Shown here: positions 18,254 through 28,344 of the stretch, one piece after another
Numbering within the stretch: position 1 is the first letter of the stretch
Layout of the letters: the number at the start of each line of letters is the position of its first letter
Position numbers and translations under genes: made by a program
Notes under the pieces: generated by a model
Databases searched by the model: none
Told to the model about the DNA's origin: nothing
What the model saw: the letters and a program-made list of their open reading frames with translations, nothing else
Assembly: GCA_031268335.1 (NCBI GenBank)
Contig: JAIRXG010000018.1
Location: 1 to 61,685, forward strand
Origin: Campylobacteraceae bacterium
Lineage (GTDB): Bacteria > Campylobacterota > Campylobacteria > Campylobacterales > Campylobacteraceae
Direction: 5' to 3'
DNA length: 61,685 nt

Positions 18254-20347
18254 TTAACTATCTTTAAATAGTTTTTTTGACAATTGGTCTGCTTTCGACG
18301 ACGACGAATCTTTTTTCAAAGTTTTATAAATTCTGTTAATATATTCGTCAAGCATTTGTTGGCAATTTATCGCTTTTTTATCATTTTGGATTTTCGTATA
18401 TTTTCCATCGTTATCGAGCGACCAACTTAACATATTGTCATTTAATTGAAGTTGTAAAATCTCAAAAAGCTTTTTTTGCAAAGCTTTTTCTTCTATCGGC
18501 GTCATAAGCTCTAACCGTCTTTCTAAATTTCTAGGCATCCAATCGGCGCTTGAGATAAAAATATTAGGGCTTGAGTGCTTGAAATAAAAAATTCTAGCAT
18601 GCTCTAAATATCTTCCTATGATTGATTTTACGGTGATATTTTCGCTGACATCTTTAACGCCTGGTCTTAAACAGCAAATACCGCGCACGATAAGTTCGAT
18701 CTTCACTCCTTTGCTTGAAGCGTTATAAAGAGCTTTAATGACGTCAGAATCTACAATTGAGTTCATCTTTGCTATGATATGACCTTTGTCGCCTTTGTCG
18801 CTCTCATTGTTTATCATAGTGATTACGCGGTTTTTAATCTGCATAGGCGACATAGAGAGTTTTTCTAATTTTTTGTTTTTGGAAAATCCGGAGAGAATAT
18901 GGAAAAATGCGGTGGAATCTTTCGCATAATCCTCTCTTGAGGTAAAAAAGCTAACGTCGGTATAGATTTTTGCGCTTGAAGCATTATAATTTCCCGTCCC
19001 AAAATGCATGTAAAACTTTAGTTTATTATCGACTTGACGGATAACTTGAGCAAGTTTTGCGTGTACTTTAAAACCCGTTATGCCGTAAATTACATGTGCG
19101 CCCGCATTTTCGAGAGCTTTCGCCCAATGCAGATTGTTCTCTTCGTCAAATCTTGCCTTGAGTTCCACCATAGCAGTAACTTGCTTGCCTTCGCTTGCTG
19201 CGTTTATAAGGGCTTGGACGATTGGCGAATTTTTCTCAACTCTATAGAGCGTCATGCGAATAGATATAACTTTAGGGTCTTTCGAAGCTTCTTGCAAAAA
19301 TGAAGTTACAGGGTCGAAACTCTCGTAAGGATGAGCTATAAGCACATCGCCTTTGTCGATTACAGAGAAAATGGACTCATTTGTGTTGAATGGGGGCAAA
19401 ATTTTTGGAGTGTTGGGAGCAAGAGAGAGATGTAAAAAATCTTTATTGCCTATTATTTGCCATAATGCGCCAAGATTTAACGGAATGTTGTACTCATAAA
19501 TATCTTTTTGAAAAATTTGCATGTGAGAATTTAAAAATTCAATGATATCCGGATCAGCCTCTTTTTTTATAGCGAGTCTTACAAAAGCCCCTTTTCTGCG
19601 CAGTTTAAGCCCTTGTTCCATCATAAGCATAAAATCGTCTGCTTCCTCTTCTTCTATATTCATGTCAGCATTTCTTGTAACTATAAACGGTGCGGAAGCT
19701 ATGAGCGTGTAACCCGGGAAAATCACTTCGACATGCCATCTTACTATCGATTCAATCGGAATATATACATTGTCGCTTGCTTTGTAAAATCTCGGCAAAA
19801 CGCGCGGAATTCTTATCATGCCGTATTTTATCTTTTCGGATTCACTATCTTGAAGTTTAACGGCGAGCGAAAAACTTAAGTTGTTCAAATGAGGAAATGG
19901 GTGAGTTGCGTCAACGGCGATGGGAACGATAACGGGCAATATGTTCGAATAAAAAAACTCATCTGCTTTTATTTGTATCTCTTTGTCGGCTTCGCTATAT
20001 TTTGTAATAAAAAGATTTTCTTTGGCAAGTTCGTCGGTTATATCATTATAACTTTCTTCCAATATATCTTTTTCATTTGTCACGTATTCTCTTATTTCAC
20101 GCAACTGTTCCATCGTGGTTTGTTGGTCGTTGCCGGTAGTTATGATACCAGCTGACAAAAGTTGTTTCAATCCAGCCACTCTTATCATATAAAATTCGTC
20201 CAGATTTGTAGTGTAGATGGCTAAAAATTTCAATCTCTCAAGGAGAGGCAACTCTTTTTTAAGAGATTCGTTTAAAACCCGCGTATTAAAATGAAGCCAC
20301 GATATTTCTCTGTTTAGATATAATTCCGGATTGTTCATATCAACCAT
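18254..20347 (-). CDS. ppk1: Polyphosphate kinase 1
   Basis: About 697 residues. PPK1 reversibly polymerises the gamma-phosphate of ATP into inorganic polyphosphate. The four-domain layout is clear: N-terminal [17 protein letters not shown], the [12 protein letters not shown] region, and the PLD-like catalytic half with [17 protein letters not shown] [11 protein letters not shown], and HAKLAQVIR holding the autophosphorylated His. The second half has ICCLRPG and [19 protein letters not shown] (20354-20360) directly touches the first ATG (20353), so the in-frame ATG at 20347 is better placed and is chosen. Confidence 0.95.
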   Translation of the reverse strand: MVDMNNPELYLNREISWLHFNTRVLNESLKKELPLLERLKFLAIYTTNLDEFYMIRVAGLKQLLSAGIITTGNDQQTTMEQLREIREYVTNEKDILEESYNDITDELAKENLFITKYSEADKEIQIKADEFFYSNILPVIVPIAVDATHPFPHLNNLSFSLAVKLQDSESEKIKYGMIRIPRVLPRFYKASDNVYIPIESIVRWHVEVIFPGYTLIASAPFIVTRNADMNIEEEEADDFMLMMEQGLKLRRKGAFVRLAIKKEADPDIIEFLNSHMQIFQKDIYEYNIPLNLGALWQIIGNKDFLHLSLAPNTPKILPPFNTNESIFSVIDKGDVLIAHPYESFDPVTSFLQEASKDPKVISIRMTLYRVEKNSPIVQALINAASEGKQVTAMVELKARFDEENNLHWAKALENAGAHVIYGITGFKVHAKLAQVIRQVDNKLKFYMHFGTGNYNASSAKIYTDVSFFTSREDYAKDSTAFFHILSGFSKNKKLEKLSMSPMQIKNRVITMINNESDKGDKGHIIAKMNSIVDSDVIKALYNASSKGVKIELIVRGICCLRPGVKDVSENITVKSIIGRYLEHARIFYFKHSSPNIFISSADWMPRNLERRLELMTPIEEKALQKKLFEILQLQLNDNMLSWSLDNDGKYTKIQNDKKAINCQQMLDEYINRIYKTLKKDSSSSKADQLSKKLFKDS

Positions 20348-21020
20348 ACTCATCTCCTCTAATATTTTTACATAATCTTATATTGTATCTTAAAGCTTAT
20401 AAAATATAGTAAAAACAGTATCTATTTGAAATAAATTTTCTATAAAAAAACAGTTTTTAATAATCTTTGGATATGTAAAATTTTTAGGCGCATTGAATGA
20501 GCCGCATCAATCAAAAGCGCTTCTTGCACATTGCCAAACAGAATGCTTACATGTATGCAAATAAACATGTATTTTCTCAATAGATATATAAGATTTTAAT
20601 ACATGTATTAGTTTAAATAAAGCTACATACGCTTAAATATAAAAACGCAAAAGATTTTCAACGCGACACTTGGCTTTAGTCCGCTTTTTCAAAATGTCTC
20701 TACATGTAACGCTAAATTAGGCGGTAAATTTTGTATGATGATACAATATGAAAGTTATGCTGTTATAAAGTATAAAACTTTACATGTACGCAAATTAATC
20801 AGTTAAAAGTCATACAAAGTATATTTTCGTTTGCATTTTTTAATGCAATTTTTTTTGAGTTGCAAAACCTGCTCAAAAACGCCACATGCAACGAAAAAAT
20901 ATATCTTAACGCTTGAACTTAAAATTTTTTCTATCGCTTTAGTTTAGTTTATGGATTGATTTAGTATAGTTTCAAAAGATATGTTCTTAAAGGCGATATT
21001 TTAAACATGAAAGGCACGTT
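20348..21020. other. Long intergenic region with four TACATGTA palindromes
   Basis: It separates divergent ppk1 and the ABC importer. TACATGTA occurs at 20548, 20600, 20701 and 20781. No ORF of note. A TATAGT (20965-20970) about 50 bases before the importer start is a candidate -10 element. An orphan terminator lies at 20831. Confidence 0.5.
20831..20856 (+). terminator. Orphan intrinsic terminator
   Basis: TTGCATT (20831-20837) pairs with AATGCAA (20842-20848) across a TTTT loop, followed by eight T. No plus-strand gene lies upstream before 16529, so it may end a small RNA transcribed from about 20400-20830, or insulate the importer. Confidence 0.5.
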
Positions 21021-21665
21021 ATGGATTATGAATTGATGATTTCAAGCATTCCGCTTTACGCAAAAGCCGCTTGTTATACTCTTTATCTTGCTTTTTTTGC
21101 TATCGCGTTGTCTTTTGTAATCGGGCTTTTTTGCAGTTTGATTTTGTATTTTAGGGTAAAGTTTTTAAGCATTTTTGTTAAAGCGTATATAGAGCTTTCA
21201 AGAAACACACCTCTTTTGATACAGTTATTTTTTCTTCATTTCGGGCTAAAAATTGAAGCGCACATTTGTGCTGTCGCAGCTTTAGCGTTTTTGGGCGGTT
21301 CTTATATGGCGGAAGCTTTTAGGGGCGGACTTGAGGCGGTGGAAGAGATACAACTTGAAGCTGGTCTTAGCATAGGTTTGAGCAAATTGCAATTGATTAT
21401 TTACATAATAATTCCTCAAGCGCTTATGGTATCTTTTCCGTCCATTGGGGCAAATATGATTTTTTTACTTAAAGAGACGTCTGTTGTCAGTATTATTTCT
21501 ATAACGGATTTGGTGGCGACGGCAAAAGATTTAATATCCGTATATTACGCTACGGACGAAGCGCTTTTGATGCTTGTTGTCTCTTATCTCATTGTTTTAG
21601 CGCCGATATCATTTGCGATTTGGTTTTTAGAAAAAAGGATAAAATATGCAGCTTTTGGGAATTGA
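21021..21665 (+). CDS. Polar amino-acid ABC importer permease 1
   Basis: 214 residues with about five membrane helices, of the HisM/GlnP type. The LSRNTPLLIQLFFLHFG segment and the coupling-loop EAFRGGLEAVEEIQLEAG (EAA motif) that contacts the ATPase are visible. It is the first gene of a complete four-gene importer and overlaps the second permease by 20 bp. The pair probably forms a heterodimeric channel in the inner membrane. Confidence 0.9.
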   Translation: MDYELMISSIPLYAKAACYTLYLAFFAIALSFVIGLFCSLILYFRVKFLSIFVKAYIELSRNTPLLIQLFFLHFGLKIEAHICAVAALAFLGGSYMAEAFRGGLEAVEEIQLEAGLSIGLSKLQLIIYIIIPQALMVSFPSIGANMIFLLKETSVVSIISITDLVATAKDLISVYYATDEALLMLVVSYLIVLAPISFAIWFLEKRIKYAAFGN

Positions 21666-22320
21666 TATTTTATTTGAGGGCATTAACATGCAAAGACTTT
21701 TAGGCGGTCTTTGGGTGACAGTCAGAATAGCCATAATATCGGTTGTGTTATCTATGTTTTTTGGCGCACTCATAGGTATTTTGGCATCAAGTAAAAATAC
21801 TATACTCAAAATTGCTTGCAAGCTATATCTTGAATGTGTGAGAATAATACCTCTTATAGTTTGGCTTTTTTTGTTTTATTACGGCGCGGCAAGAGTTTTT
21901 GGCGTGTCGTGGAGCGGCGAAATAACGGGAATTATAGTTTTTACTATTTGGGGAAGCGCGGAGATGAGCGATTTGGTAAGGGCTGCCGTTACATCTTTGC
22001 CGTTACATCAAAAACAGAGCGCTTTAGCACTCGGTCTGAACAAATATCAATTGTATATCTATATTATCGTACCGCAAGCGTTGAGAAGACTTGCGCCATC
22101 AGCCATAAATCTCATAACAAGAATGATAAAAACAACGCCTTTGGTTGCTTTGATAACGGTTGTTGAGGTGCTAAAAATCGGACAGCAGATTATAGAATAC
22201 AATGTTCTTAAAAATCCGTTCGCAGCATTTTGGGTTTACGGATTTGTATTTTTTTTGTATTTTATTATCTGCTATCCGATATCTCTTGCATCAAGAAAGC
22301 TTGAGAAAAAATGGCAGTAG
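21646..22320 (+). CDS. Polar amino-acid ABC importer permease 2
   Basis: 224 residues, same HisM/GlnP family as its neighbour. ECVRIIPLIVWLFLFYYG corresponds to the conserved RxxP-L segment, and the coupling loop contains VTSLPLHQKQSALALG. AAAGGA sits before the ATG at 21646, inside the end of the first permease gene. Its EAA loop differs from permease 1, as expected for a heterodimer. Confidence 0.9.
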   Translation: MQLLGIDILFEGINMQRLLGGLWVTVRIAIISVVLSMFFGALIGILASSKNTILKIACKLYLECVRIIPLIVWLFLFYYGAARVFGVSWSGEITGIIVFTIWGSAEMSDLVRAAVTSLPLHQKQSALALGLNKYQLYIYIIVPQALRRLAPSAINLITRMIKTTPLVALITVVEVLKIGQQIIEYNVLKNPFAAFWVYGFVFFLYFIICYPISLASRKLEKKWQ

Positions 22321-22331
22321 AGGAGTAACTT

Positions 22332-23066
22332 TTGTCACATTTGCTGAGAATAGATCATCTTTATAAAAAGTTTGATTCTACCGAGATTTTGCATGATATA
22401 AATCTTAAAATTGACAAAGGGGAAGTTTTAGTCGTAGTAGGACCTTCAGGATGCGGGAAAAGTACGCTTCTTAGGTGTATAAACGGTCTTGAAGATATAC
22501 AAGGAGGTGATATTGTCTTTGATGGTAAAAAAATAAGCGGCAAAAATACGAAATGGAATCTTGTGCGTCAGCAAATCGGTATGGTTTTTCAAAGCTATGA
22601 CCTTTTTCCGCATATGAACATTTTGAATAATATTTTGTTGGGTCCATTGAAAGTGCAAAGACAAAACAAAAAAGAGGCAAAAGATAGAGCTATATCTTTG
22701 CTTAAAAGAGTGGAGTTGGAAGAGAAAAAAGATGCTTATCCAAGGCAGCTTTCAGGCGGGCAAAAACAGCGTGTTGCGATAGTGCGCGCACTTTGTATGA
22801 ATCCTAAAATTATGCTTTTTGACGAAGTTACGGCTTCTTTAGATCCGGAGATGGTTAGAGAAGTGTTGGATTGTTTATTGGAGCTTGCCAAAGATGGTAT
22901 GACAATGATAATCGTCACGCATGAGATGGCATTTGCAAAAGCCGTAGCTGATAGAGTTATTTTTATGGATAACGGAAAAATAGTTGAGGAAAATTTACCG
23001 AAAAGTTTTTTTGACAATCCAAAGAGTGAGCGTGCAAAACGTTTTTTAAGCCGATTTGATTTTTAA
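22332..23066 (+). CDS. Polar amino-acid ABC importer ATPase
   Basis: 244 residues from TTG. It is a complete ABC ATPase: Walker [11 protein letters not shown]-loop [12 protein letters not shown], signature LSGGQKQR, Walker [15 protein letters not shown] and the switch His in VTHEM. The SYDLFPHMN stretch is characteristic of the GlnQ/HisP polar amino-acid group. AGGAG lies seven bases before the TTG. It powers the two permeases encoded just upstream. Confidence 0.93.
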   Translation: MSHLLRIDHLYKKFDSTEILHDINLKIDKGEVLVVVGPSGCGKSTLLRCINGLEDIQGGDIVFDGKKISGKNTKWNLVRQQIGMVFQSYDLFPHMNILNNILLGPLKVQRQNKKEAKDRAISLLKRVELEEKKDAYPRQLSGGQKQRVAIVRALCMNPKIMLFDEVTASLDPEMVREVLDCLLELAKDGMTMIIVTHEMAFAKAVADRVIFMDNGKIVEENLPKSFFDNPKSERAKRFLSRFDF

Positions 23067-23086
23067 TTTTCTAAAAGGAGAAAAAA

Positions 23087-23914
23087 ATGGTTAAGTTGAT
23101 TAGAGCTTTATTTTTATCAGTTTTAGCTTTAAGTTTTTTGTATGGCGCGGATTTAAATCCATCCTCAATAGAGGCGATTAAAGCGCGAGGAGTTTTAAGA
23201 GTTGCGGTTTTTAGCGACAAACCGCCTTTTGGTTATGTGGATGCCGAAGGTAAAAATCAAGGATATGACGTCTATTTTGTAAAACGTTTGGCAAAAGAGC
23301 TTTTGGGCGATGAAAACAGAGTTGAGTATATCTTGGTAGAGCCTGCGGCAAGAGTTGAGATACTTGAAAGCGGCAGAGTTGATATAGTTTTTGCAAATTT
23401 CACAGTAACAGACGAGCGTAAAAAAAGAGTTGATTTTGCAAATCCGTATTTTAAAACTGCTATCGGCGTAGTGTCAAAAGAGAACGAACTAATAACCGAT
23501 ATCGGTCAATTAAAAAATAAAAAACTCATTGTTATAAGAGGTACAACGGCGGATGTTTATTTTACGAAAAATCATCCCGAAATAACTCTTGTAAAATACG
23601 ACCAGATAACAGAAGCTTTTCAAGCGCTAAAAGACGGCAGAGGCGTGGGTTTATCTCAAGACAATGCGTTACTATTTGCTTGGGCTTTGTCAAACAAAGG
23701 TTTTAGAGTCGGTGTCGGTTCTCTTGGGAGCGTAGATCCAATAGCGCCCGCCGTCAAAAAAGGTAATAATGAACTTAGAGAGTGGATAAATGAAACCCTT
23801 GTAAAGCTTGGTAAAGAGAAATTTGCCCTAAAAGCTTATGAAGAGACATTAAAACCTGTTTACGGCGATACTGTTGATCCTAAAGATTTGATAGTAGAGG
23901 GCGGGATTTTATAA
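23087..23914 (+). CDS. CjaA-like periplasmic amino-acid binding protein
   Basis: 275 residues with a Sec signal peptide (about 1-20, ending LSFLYGA); there is no lipobox Cys, so it is soluble and periplasmic. The SBP family 3 fold is clear: VLRVAVFSDKPPFGYVD, GYDVYFVKRLAKELLGD, ANFTVTDERKKRVDFANPY, GTTADVYFTKNHPE and APAVKKGN. These closely recall the cysteine-binding CjaA of Campylobacter, so cysteine or a similar polar amino acid is the likely ligand. AAAGGAG precedes the ATG. Last gene of the importer operon. Confidence 0.88.
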   Translation: MVKLIRALFLSVLALSFLYGADLNPSSIEAIKARGVLRVAVFSDKPPFGYVDAEGKNQGYDVYFVKRLAKELLGDENRVEYILVEPAARVEILESGRVDIVFANFTVTDERKKRVDFANPYFKTAIGVVSKENELITDIGQLKNKKLIVIRGTTADVYFTKNHPEITLVKYDQITEAFQALKDGRGVGLSQDNALLFAWALSNKGFRVGVGSLGSVDPIAPAVKKGNNELREWINETLVKLGKEKFALKAYEETLKPVYGDTVDPKDLIVEGGIL

Positions 23915-24688
23915 TTTATTTTTACTACATGTAGCAAGATGATGAGATGAATAGTCAAAATTAACTTTGATTTAGTAAAAATATCTCGCCTCTTAGTTCT
24001 GCTCTTTTAACTATTGCGGCTAAGCGGCGGGATGAATTGTACAACAGTGCAAAATATTTGACAAACGTTGCGTTCTACAGTTAATTTACAAATTGGATAT
24101 CAAGTTGCAGATACATGAAGATAGCCTGATAAAATGGGTTTTAAAACAACAAAAAAGTTTATCTTTAATTGTAAGATATATGTAGATAGCTTGATAAAAT
24201 GCCATCTAGTATTTCCCCAAAAGACTTTTCGTCTTAACGATTTTGTGGCGGGAGATGAATACATTTTGTATTGCTCTTAAATTTTTTGTTGGCTTTGGCG
24301 GGTAGAGATTAAGAAGTCTATACTCTGTTTTGTTTATAGCTTTTTTGCATTTTGATTTGTCCTTTTTTGCTATTACTAACTCGCCATTCTTCTGTTTGTT
24401 AATCAAATTTCAAAATCTTCAACCGTTCAACATTAAATCTAATGGTTTTTCCATAATTTTCCTTCTTTTATCCTTTTGGCTTCAAAGAAATTAGCAAAAT
24501 CATATTTTGACGTTATATCAAAACTTTTTGGGGCTTAGATATGATTATTTTTCATATTTCAAGAACAGATTTGATTTTTCCAAGCAGTTTGCTTGCGCTA
24601 AATGCCAAAGATGTTTTTTGCTAAAATAACTGTGCCACAATTTAAAATAGGCTCTGTTTTTTTGAGATTTTTCGTGAACAACGAAGTT
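23915..24688. other. Intergenic region between the convergent ABC importer and uvrB
   Basis: One TACATGTA at 23926, 12 bases after the importer stop. A minus-strand 66-codon ORF (24206-24406) rich in Lys is preceded, in the same frame, by MEKPLDLMLNG and two stop codons. It may be the end of a decayed small gene, but I find no family match. Nothing else recognised. Confidence 0.4.
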
Positions 24689-26671
24689 TTATAACTCTCT
24701 TAGTTTTGCTATCTCGTCTCTTAAAGCCGCAGCTTTTTCAAATTCCAGCATTTTTGCCGCTTCGCGCATCTTTTTAGTCAACTCTTTTACCGTCTCTCTT
24801 CTTTGAGACGGTGGCATTTTATCCATCTTTTTCTTTTTATTTGTAAGCTCTCCATGGTCGTCAATGCGCAAATTTTCATCAAGTTTTCTTATGACTGTTT
24901 TTGGAATTATGTTGTGTATCTTATTGAATTCTTCTTGTTTTTTGCGTCTATTTGTTGTGATATCTATTGCCCTTTTCATTGAATTTGTCATTTTCTTGGC
25001 AAATAGTATAACCTTGCCGTTCTCATTTCTTGCTGCTCTTCCCATTGTTTGAATGAGACTTGTTTCGCTTCTTAAAAATCCCTCTTTATCCGCATCAAGC
25101 ACACCTATTAACGAAACTTCCGGTAAGTCAAGCCCTTCTCTTAAAAGGTTAATTCCTACTAAAACATCAAATTCGCCAAGTCTTAATGCTCTTATTATCT
25201 GATTTCTCTCAATTGCATCAATATCAGAGTGCATATATTTTATTTTTAAACCAAGTTCAGCATAATAACGCGTAAGCTCTTCAGCCATCTTCTTTGTTAA
25301 AGTCGTAACAAGAACGCGTTCATTTTTTGCTGTGACTTTTTTTATCTCATCAAATAAAATTTCAACTTGATTTTCACTTGATTTTATCTCTATCATAGGG
25401 TCAAGCAATCCTGTCGGACGTACAATCTGTTCAGCTATGTTTTCATTTGAGAGTTTTAACTCAAGTTCTGCCGGAGTAGCTGAGACAAAAAGGTAGGAGG
25501 GCGCTTTATTGATAAATTCGTCAAACATTAAAGGGCGATTGTCAAGTGCGCTTGGGAGGCGAAATCCATACTCTACCAAAACCTCTTTTCTGCTTCTATC
25601 TCCGGCAAACATTCCGCGAAATTGCGGCAAACTTACATGTGACTCGTCAACAATGACCAGATAATCTTTGCCCATAGCTTCAAAATAATCAAATAATGAA
25701 TACGGCGTTTCGCCCTCTTTTTTACCTGTCAAATGTCTTGCATAATTTTCTATTCCTTTGCACATTCCAGTGGCGTGAATCATCTCCAAATCAAATTCTA
25801 CTCTCTGTTTTAGCCGTTGATATTCTACTAATTTATCCTCTTGTTTGAAAAATGCAAGCCTTTTTTCCAATCCCTCTTCTATCTCTTTTGCAGCGATTTT
25901 CAATCTCTCTTGACCTACAATAAATTGATTTGCGGCGTAGATGACGACCTTATTTATATAGTGATGTTTTTCATTTGTCAAAGTATCAAAATAGACTATG
26001 CGTTCAACTTCATCCGCAAAAAACTCTACATGTATAGCCTCTTCTTCACTGTATGACGGATATATATCCACAACATCGCCTCTAACTCTAAAATCACCCC
26101 TGTCAAAAAAGTTATCGTTTCTTTTATAGCCCATATCAACAAGTCTTAAAAGCAGTGATTTTTGATTGATTTGCATCCCTTTTTCTATAATTTGCACCAT
26201 ACTTTTGTATTCGTTGGGATTTCCAAGTCCGTAATTTGCGGAGACCGAAGCGACACATATAACATCGTCATAGCTCAAAAGCGAGGCAGTCGCCGATAGA
26301 CGCAAACGCTCAAGTTCGGCATTAATGGAGCTGTCTTTTTCAATAAACAGATCTTGTCTTGGTATGTAAGCTTCCGGTTGATAATAATCATAATAGCTGA
26401 TGAAATATTCCACATGATTTTTTGGAAAAAACCCTTTAAATTCACTATAAAGTTGTGCTGCCAAAGTTTTGTTATGTGTCATAATAAGTGTAGGTTTTTG
26501 CGTTTTTTGTATGATATTTGCCATTGTATAAGTTTTGCCGCTGCCAGTTACGCCTATCAATGTTTGATAGCGATTTTTGGCTTTTATGGAGGCGGTTAAT
26601 CTCTCTATTGCTTCGGGTTGGTCGCCTGAAGGCTTGTATGGTGATACGAGTTCGAATTTGCCCAATGTCAT
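24689..26671 (-). CDS. uvrB: Excinuclease ABC subunit B
   Basis: 660 residues. UvrB loads at lesions handed over by UvrA and recruits UvrC for nucleotide excision repair. Motifs: Walker [11 protein letters not shown], the beta-hairpin [21 protein letters not shown] (helicase motif II), the motif V/VI region [12 protein letters not shown] and QTMGRAARN, and a C-terminal UVR helix pair (about 625-660). AAGGA directly abuts the ATG at 26671, so the in-frame TTG at 26665 is an alternative start. Divergent from the small genes at 26742. Confidence 0.96.
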   Translation of the reverse strand: MTLGKFELVSPYKPSGDQPEAIERLTASIKAKNRYQTLIGVTGSGKTYTMANIIQKTQKPTLIMTHNKTLAAQLYSEFKGFFPKNHVEYFISYYDYYQPEAYIPRQDLFIEKDSSINAELERLRLSATASLLSYDDVICVASVSANYGLGNPNEYKSMVQIIEKGMQINQKSLLLRLVDMGYKRNDNFFDRGDFRVRGDVVDIYPSYSEEEAIHVEFFADEVERIVYFDTLTNEKHHYINKVVIYAANQFIVGQERLKIAAKEIEEGLEKRLAFFKQEDKLVEYQRLKQRVEFDLEMIHATGMCKGIENYARHLTGKKEGETPYSLFDYFEAMGKDYLVIVDESHVSLPQFRGMFAGDRSRKEVLVEYGFRLPSALDNRPLMFDEFINKAPSYLFVSATPAELELKLSNENIAEQIVRPTGLLDPMIEIKSSENQVEILFDEIKKVTAKNERVLVTTLTKKMAEELTRYYAELGLKIKYMHSDIDAIERNQIIRALRLGEFDVLVGINLLREGLDLPEVSLIGVLDADKEGFLRSETSLIQTMGRAARNENGKVILFAKKMTNSMKRAIDITTNRRKKQEEFNKIHNIIPKTVIRKLDENLRIDDHGELTNKKKKMDKMPPSQRRETVKELTKKMREAAKMLEFEKAAALRDEIAKLREL

Positions 26672-26741
26672 TCCTTAGGATTAAGAGGATTTTTGTTACA
26701 ATTATAACGCAACTTCAAAATAAATGGAGGATAAGCCTGTT

Positions 26742-26975
26742 ATGCAAGAGAGCGATAAAATTTCCGTAACCCTTAGCGATAAGATAGAAAGATTGATAGT
26801 AAAGTATCACGAGCTGGAAAATGAAAATTATACTCTTAAAAATGAAGTTGAGAGATTAAAACTTAAAAACGAAGACAAAGAAGCGCAGATATTAAAACTT
26901 GAAGAAGAGTTGAAAAGTAAAAGTTTAGAGACAGACGAACTGCTTGGAAAAATTGAAGCCGTACTTGGAATATGA
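26742..26975 (+). CDS. Small coiled-coil protein
   Basis: 77 residues starting at ATG 26742, chosen because GGAGG (26726-26730) is 11 bases upstream; an in-frame ATG at 26724 lacks such a site. Residues 15-70 form a heptad-rich coiled coil (KYHELENENYTLKNEVERLK). It overlaps the next gene by ATGA. A pair of small genes holds the same place after uvrB in C. jejuni as I recall. It resembles ZapB-like division proteins only in general form; function unknown. Confidence 0.75.
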   Translation: MQESDKISVTLSDKIERLIVKYHELENENYTLKNEVERLKLKNEDKEAQILKLEEELKSKSLETDELLGKIEAVLGI

Positions 26976-27205
26976 AAAAAATAATTATATCTATAGCTGC
27001 AAAAAGTTTCGATATAACATTAGAAGATGATTTTGCTAATTTTTTTGAGGCCGAAATGGCAAGATTATTCAAAAACAAAAACAATATTGAGATAAAAGAT
27101 ATTTTAGGGGCTTTCATACAAGAGTGCCACGATAGATTTGAAACTCAAAAAATAGAAAAAGAGTTAATTTCAAATATAGAGGCTAAAGTTTTAAGAAAAA
27201 ATTAA
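26972..27205 (+). CDS. Small conserved protein, possibly ZapA-like
   Basis: 77 residues; its start overlaps the previous stop (ATGA), so translation is coupled. The start MKKIIISIAAKSFDITLEDD forms two short beta-strands, followed by helices, a layout like ZapA (FtsZ-associated). With the coiled-coil partner upstream, a ZapA/ZapB-like pair is possible. This is inference from architecture, not a sequence match. Confidence 0.65.
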   Translation: MKKIIISIAAKSFDITLEDDFANFFEAEMARLFKNKNNIEIKDILGAFIQECHDRFETQKIEKELISNIEAKVLRKN

Positions 27206-27273
27206 TAATATAAGAGTAAAATTATCGTATGTCAATAAGCGTATTGACAAATTTTCATTTTAAGGAGTTTCTT

Positions 27274-27804
27274 ATGAAACGCGGTTTTACTATGATTGAG
27301 TTGGTCTTCGTGATCGTTATTTTGGGTATTTTGGCATCTATCGCGATTCCAAGATTGGCTGCGTCAAGAGATGACGCAAGAGCTGTTAGTGTTAAGCAAG
27401 ATGTTAGTACGTTGTCTCAAGCAGTTCCGGCTTGGTATCAAAGTCAAGGCGATGTCAGCGTAGAAAACGCTTTACAGTTTGATACTGCATTGTGGGTAAA
27501 CACTGCTGGTAATATGGAATATGTATATACAGATAGCGAACGAGGAACTATTAGGATTCGTGTATTTTCCGCTAGTATAGACGATATTGCCAGCAATGTA
27601 ACAGTTGGGGCTGCACTTGCTATGGATGCGACTAATAAAAGTTTGTCAGCTGCACTTGCTAATGGTCAAGTTCCTTGGTTAGCTATAACGCTTACACCTG
27701 CAACTACCAATAGAGGAATAGTATATACTTTGCTTAATGATATGAAAGTTAGTAATCAAACATTAATTCCTATGGCGGGCAGAAGAATTAATTGGAATAA
27801 CTAA
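27274..27804 (+). CDS. Type IV pilin-like (pseudopilin) protein 1
   Basis: 176 residues from ATG 27274 (AAGGAG nine bases upstream; the upstream GTG/TTG-type extension is unlikely). The class III prepilin leader MKRG is followed by FTMIELVFVIVILGILAS with Glu5, the mark of prepilin-peptidase substrates. The C-terminal part is a variable pilin head. In C. jejuni a single prepilin-like gene sits between uvrB and priA. A role in DNA uptake or type II-like secretion is likely; comEC is 5 kb downstream. Confidence 0.85.
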   Translation: MKRGFTMIELVFVIVILGILASIAIPRLAASRDDARAVSVKQDVSTLSQAVPAWYQSQGDVSVENALQFDTALWVNTAGNMEYVYTDSERGTIRIRVFSASIDDIASNVTVGAALAMDATNKSLSAALANGQVPWLAITLTPATTNRGIVYTLLNDMKVSNQTLIPMAGRRINWNN

Positions 27805-27832
27805 TTTTAGGTTTTTATCTTGAGTTAGTGAT

Positions 27833-27870
27833 AAGGCAAAGGTTAGGTTTCTCTACCTTTGCCTTTTTTT
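27833..27870 (+). terminator. Intrinsic terminator between the two pseudopilins
   Basis: AAGGCAAAGGT (27833-27843) pairs with ACCTTTGCCTT (27855-27865), followed by further T. A perfect 11-bp stem. It separates the two pilin genes, so the second depends on read-through or on a very short promoter region. Confidence 0.88.
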
Positions 27871-27889
27871 ATTAGGAAAGGTTAAAAAT

Positions 27890-28342
27890 ATGAAACGTTC
27901 TGCCTTTACGATGGTTGAGCTTGTTTTTGTTATAGTGATTTTGGGTATTTTGGCAAGCATTGCCGTTCCAAGACTTGCAGCTTCAAGAGACGATGCCAAA
28001 ATAGCAAAAGGCAAAGCTGATATCGCTGCTATCAGAAGTTCCATTGTACTTAAAAGAAGTCAAAATCTTTTGGCTGGGAACGCTACATTTCCGGATTTAA
28101 ATGCGACAGCATTTAGCAATAGCAGTACTAAATTGTTTGATGGAATTTTAGATTATCCTGTTGAAAACGACAAATCAGGCTGGAAAAGCACTAGCAATGA
28201 TGGGAAAAAATATAGTTTCGCGGTAGCCAATACTGTTGTAAATTTTGAGTACGATCAAACTAGAGGTATTTTTACATGTGTTGATATTACCGCAAATAGC
28301 AATGATGCGCAAAAAAATCTTTGCCAACAGTTGACACAATAA
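27890..28342 (+). CDS. Type IV pilin-like (pseudopilin) protein 2
   Basis: 150 residues. Leader MKRSA then FTMVELVFVIVILGILAS, nearly identical to pilin 1 through AVPRLAASRDDAK and then divergent. The residue before the cleavage site is Ala, not Gly. Two Cys near the C-terminus (CVDI and NLCQQ) could form the disulfide typical of pilins. The two genes look like a duplication with fast-changing heads. Its stop lies two bases before the priA start. Confidence 0.85.
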   Translation: MKRSAFTMVELVFVIVILGILASIAVPRLAASRDDAKIAKGKADIAAIRSSIVLKRSQNLLAGNATFPDLNATAFSNSSTKLFDGILDYPVENDKSGWKSTSNDGKKYSFAVANTVVNFEYDQTRGIFTCVDITANSNDAQKNLCQQLTQ

Positions 28343-28344
28343 AG

